Positions 23,633 to 25,615 of a DNA stretch of 25,615 nucleotides are shown here, piece by piece. The stretch lies in the IMG/VR virus record IMGVR_UViG_3300047560_000027, positions 1-25,615 of that record, one strand, 5' to 3'. The notes beneath the pieces are model-generated. The model saw nothing but the letters and a program-made list of their open reading frames with translations. It did not search any database and was not told where the DNA came from. A program made the position numbers and the translations under genes. Position 1 is the first letter of the stretch; every line of letters begins with the position of its first letter. This DNA is from a virus.

Positions 23633-23968
23633 TTAAATCTGCGTTATTTGTGGGTTAACTGTTACGATACCCTCGACAACTCTGGTTTTTGTGCCAGATT
23701 GTGATGTGATTTCTACGTCGTATAGCCAGCGTCCAGCTGGAATAGCTGAAGACTGGTCGGAATCGAGTTGGAGGCGAACTTTACCAGCATTAGCGTCATA
23801 GACTGATGCTGTGAAATTGTAGGCTACAGATGAGCTATACGATTTTCTCATCTGAGATTTAACCGTATAACCTGTTAGATTTAGTGGTTGTCCGTTAGTA
23901 GCAGCAACGGTGATGATATTACTATAATTTGCCCCTGCATCTACGAAAAGATTACTAATTGTCGCCAT
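23633..23968 (-). CDS. Ig-like beta-sandwich structural protein (BppU N-domain-like), 111 aa
   Basis: This 111-aa protein follows a beta-sandwich pattern seen in the N-terminal domain of baseplate upper proteins: an N-terminal strand, PLNLTGYTVKSQMRKS (28-43), a D-x-x-x-GKVRLQL strand (58-67), IPAGRWLYDVEITSQSG (76-92) and VVEGIVTVNPQITQ near the end. The segment order LTGYTV, PAGRW-Y-V, G-x-V-x-P is the basis of the call. It is probably a small virion structural protein acting with the 81-aa and 715-aa products. It has the best late promoter match of the window upstream, so it starts the fibre transcript. AGGA lies about nine bases before the ATG. Confidence 0.6.
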   Translation of the reverse strand: MATISNLFVDAGANYSNIITVAATNGQPLNLTGYTVKSQMRKSYSSSVAYNFTASVYDANAGKVRLQLDSDQSSAIPAGRWLYDVEITSQSGTKTRVVEGIVTVNPQITQI

Positions 23969-23998
23969 CGTTCAATCCTAAAATGATTCTTATCATCT

Positions 23999-24006
23999 TA
24001 TTTATA
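23999..24006 (-). promoter_or_regulatory. Late promoter, exact T4 consensus TATAAATA
   Basis: Minus-strand TATAAATA is identical to the T4 late promoter consensus. It lies in the 55-base gap between the radical SAM gene and the 111-aa gene. Predicted +1 is about 23993, a leader of about 25 bases with AGGA. A weak 5-bp hairpin (ATGAT/ATCAT, 23983-23996) followed by TTTT overlaps it. Confidence 0.75.
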
Positions 24007-24023
24007 AACGAGGAGATTTGTAA

Positions 24024-25412
24024 TTACGCTGCAATAATAGGGATTATTTTTTTAGCTTTTCTAGTCTTCTCTGGCTTACCATTAACCCACCAGAAAATGT
24101 CTTTTCTGTCCTGTCGCAGAGGACCATCGATGTACATCGGGACGAATCCAGTAGCTGATTCAATTGCTGTCGCAAACACTACGATGTTATCGCTATATGC
24201 GTTATTGCAAGAAGCCTCCCAGAGATCTCCAGAAAGGAACATACAAGCGCCTTTACAGATATGAATAACTGGACATTTAGGACATTCTTCTCTATCTTTC
24301 CAGTGAGTAGAAGTATCTAATCTAACAGCTTCTAGGTCAGAGACATGGCCAATTTTATGCGAAACACCAGCTGGATTGTTAGAGACAGCACTTACGTTCT
24401 GGCAGGTCAATACGTTTCCATTTAAGTCTACCGCCATAGAATCTGACTTGTCCATACCACACTTTTGCGGTAATGATTCTATTCTTCTTCCAGAATAGAT
24501 ACCGTTCAAGAACCCTTTAACTTTATCGTGAACTGCCATGAAACGAGTGACCTTAGTTTCCCTAAGTTCATTATAAGCTAAGTTTCTAAATTTGATTTCC
24601 TCTTCTTCGTCTTGTAGAGAGTTTGTCATACCACCTTCGTCGTATGCGTCTACGAAACCACCTTCTCCGATGCAAACATACTTGGTCCATTCATCGCCTA
24701 GATTTTCTCTAATAAAATTGAGGAAATAACTTTCAATGTCTCCTCTACTAACATTCTTATTGTTGATCATTGCATTGAATGAAAACTTGTTTTGAGGAGC
24801 GAGAATCTTATATGCTTGAAGAATAGCTTCTTTAGATTTTTCGTCTTCTAAAGGATCTGGACCACGAACATGTTGCCCTGGACCATCATGAGAAAACCCA
24901 ATCCAGAAGCCATGTTTGTTCAGCCACTCAATCTTATCCATGTCTAACAAACTACCGTTAGTGATAACTGATCGAGTTGAGTTTGGATATTTTTCTACGA
25001 TCGCTTCAACCAGAGGTTTCATTGTTTTCCAGTAAACAAATGGTTCTCCACCCCAAAACTCGAAGTGTGTCCCTAGACCCTGACCATCATCGCCACCTTG
25101 ATACCAAGTAGACATATTTTGTACAAATGGTAGAACATCATCTGGGTTAGTTGAATCTGCGTGTGGTACGAATCTTTGAGAACAATAGTCACACTCAAAG
25201 TTGCAAGAAAGCCCTAGCTGGACTTTAATTGTCTTTAGACCTTTCTTAGAGTGTTCTATCTTTGCAGGCTCATCGACTGGTGGGGAAGTTACCGTACCAT
25301 TTAGAATATGAGTTCCATCTTGCCACTTTAATGTGCTAACAGAACTGTCATACACCATTACTCGTTCTTCTTGGTTGACTGGGTTCCATACTTTAATTTC
25401 AAATGTTGCCAT
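24024..25412 (-). CDS. Radical SAM/SPASM enzyme, anSME-like
   Basis: This 462-aa enzyme has the radical SAM cluster motif CNFECDYC (Cys70, Cys74, Cys77), the SAM-binding GGE motif in FWGGEPFVYW (119-128), the TNGS strand (151-154) and FSHDGPGQHVRG (173-184), close to the S-x-DGP...R block of sulfatase-maturase-like enzymes. The C-terminal SPASM set is complete: Cys318-x13-Gly332-x4-Cys337, then Cys377-x2-Cys380-x5-Cys386-x3-Cys390, and Cys402. It would bind auxiliary 4Fe-4S clusters and modify a peptide or protein residue, by family precedent. Residues 1-60 are an extra beta-rich segment. It sits beside fibre genes, with no recognisable precursor peptide. GAGGT precedes the ATG. No sulfatase is present. 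Confidence 0.92.
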   Translation of the reverse strand: MATFEIKVWNPVNQEERVMVYDSSVSTLKWQDGTHILNGTVTSPPVDEPAKIEHSKKGLKTIKVQLGLSCNFECDYCSQRFVPHADSTNPDDVLPFVQNMSTWYQGGDDGQGLGTHFEFWGGEPFVYWKTMKPLVEAIVEKYPNSTRSVITNGSLLDMDKIEWLNKHGFWIGFSHDGPGQHVRGPDPLEDEKSKEAILQAYKILAPQNKFSFNAMINNKNVSRGDIESYFLNFIRENLGDEWTKYVCIGEGGFVDAYDEGGMTNSLQDEEEEIKFRNLAYNELRETKVTRFMAVHDKVKGFLNGIYSGRRIESLPQKCGMDKSDSMAVDLNGNVLTCQNVSAVSNNPAGVSHKIGHVSDLEAVRLDTSTHWKDREECPKCPVIHICKGACMFLSGDLWEASCNNAYSDNIVVFATAIESATGFVPMYIDGPLRQDRKDIFWWVNGKPEKTRKAKKIIPIIAA

Positions 25413-25420
25413 TATTTACC

Positions 25421-25615
25421 TCAATTTTGTGGGGGTTGTGCGTATATGTTTTTATATCCATCCAACAAGAATAACCATGTTGGGTCAGTTGCTAAAAAAG
25501 ATGAAATTCTTTTTTCTTTATTCTTAGCGTAATGAGTTTCTCCAAACATCTCATCTAATACTTGTCTCATCTGCCATCGGTGTGTGTTCGCATCACCTTT
25601 GACTTTAGTGAAAGG
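25421..25615 (-). CDS. Partial gene, C-terminal 64 residues of an unrecognised protein
   Basis: An open frame runs from the right edge to a TGA at 25421-25423. The visible 64 residues contain HRWQMRQVLDEMFGETHY, a basic KNKEKR patch and TDPTWLFLLDGYKNIYA, and end PPQN. Composition and frame continuity look coding. I do not recognise a family. It ends eight bases before the radical SAM start, so the two are probably co-transcribed. Confidence 0.6.
   Translation of the reverse strand, partial: PFTKVKGDANTHRWQMRQVLDEMFGETHYAKNKEKRISSFLATDPTWLFLLDGYKNIYAQPPQN

Overview
The window is a contiguous piece of an AT-rich, T4-like myophage genome. It carries the recognisable T4-type neck, tail, packaging, head-assembly and recombination genes in order: 13, 14, 15, 17, 18, 19, 20, 67, 68, 21, 22, 23, then a gp19-fold gene, uvsY and uvsW. 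Every supported gene lies on the minus strand, so transcription runs from high to low coordinates. Gaps are small: the largest are 146 bases at the left edge and about 80 bases before gp18 and after gp23. The run 23 / small tail gene / uvsY / uvsW / small Sm-like gene matches, from memory, the order in marine and freshwater T4-like phages (cyanophage and pelagiphage relatives) rather than T4 itself. No photosynthesis genes or tRNAs are visible here and the host cannot be fixed.

Layout in transcription order. (1) 25615-24024: the 3' end of an unrecognised gene, then a radical SAM enzyme with a complete SPASM cysteine set. (2) 23968-16073: adhesion and baseplate-periphery genes: an Ig-like 111-aa protein, an 81-aa linker-like protein, three fibre-like proteins (715, 216 and 513 aa) whose N-termini resemble each other, and a 954-aa structural protein with repeated beta modules. 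(3) 16069-13469: neck and tail-terminator proteins gp13, gp14, gp15. (4) 13469-9020: terminase large subunit gp17, tail sheath gp18, tail tube gp19. (5) 9001-3133: portal gp20, prohead core gp67 and gp68, an unrecognised 154-aa protein, protease gp21, scaffold gp22, major capsid gp23, closed by a strong UUCG-loop terminator. (6) 3054-147: a second tail-tube-fold protein, then UvsY, UvsW and a small Sm-like protein.

Late-promoter-like octamers (TATAAATA, or variants ending TAAATA) lie upstream of many of the structural gene groups, consistent with gp55-type late transcription. Within groups, genes are tightly coupled; three junctions are TAATG overlaps. Together the products build the prohead (22/67/68 scaffold, 23 shell, 20 portal), mature it (21), package DNA (17), build the tail (18, 19, gp19-like) and join head to tail (13, 14, 15), while UvsY and UvsW serve recombination-dependent replication.

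The least expected features are the SPASM radical SAM enzyme beside the fibre genes, a beta-repeat module shared by the unrelated proteins gp18 and gp14, an unrecognised gene inside the prohead core cluster with a perfect 14-bp inverted repeat, a possible leaderless late transcript for the gp19-like gene, and hairpins placed at or near predicted late transcription starts.
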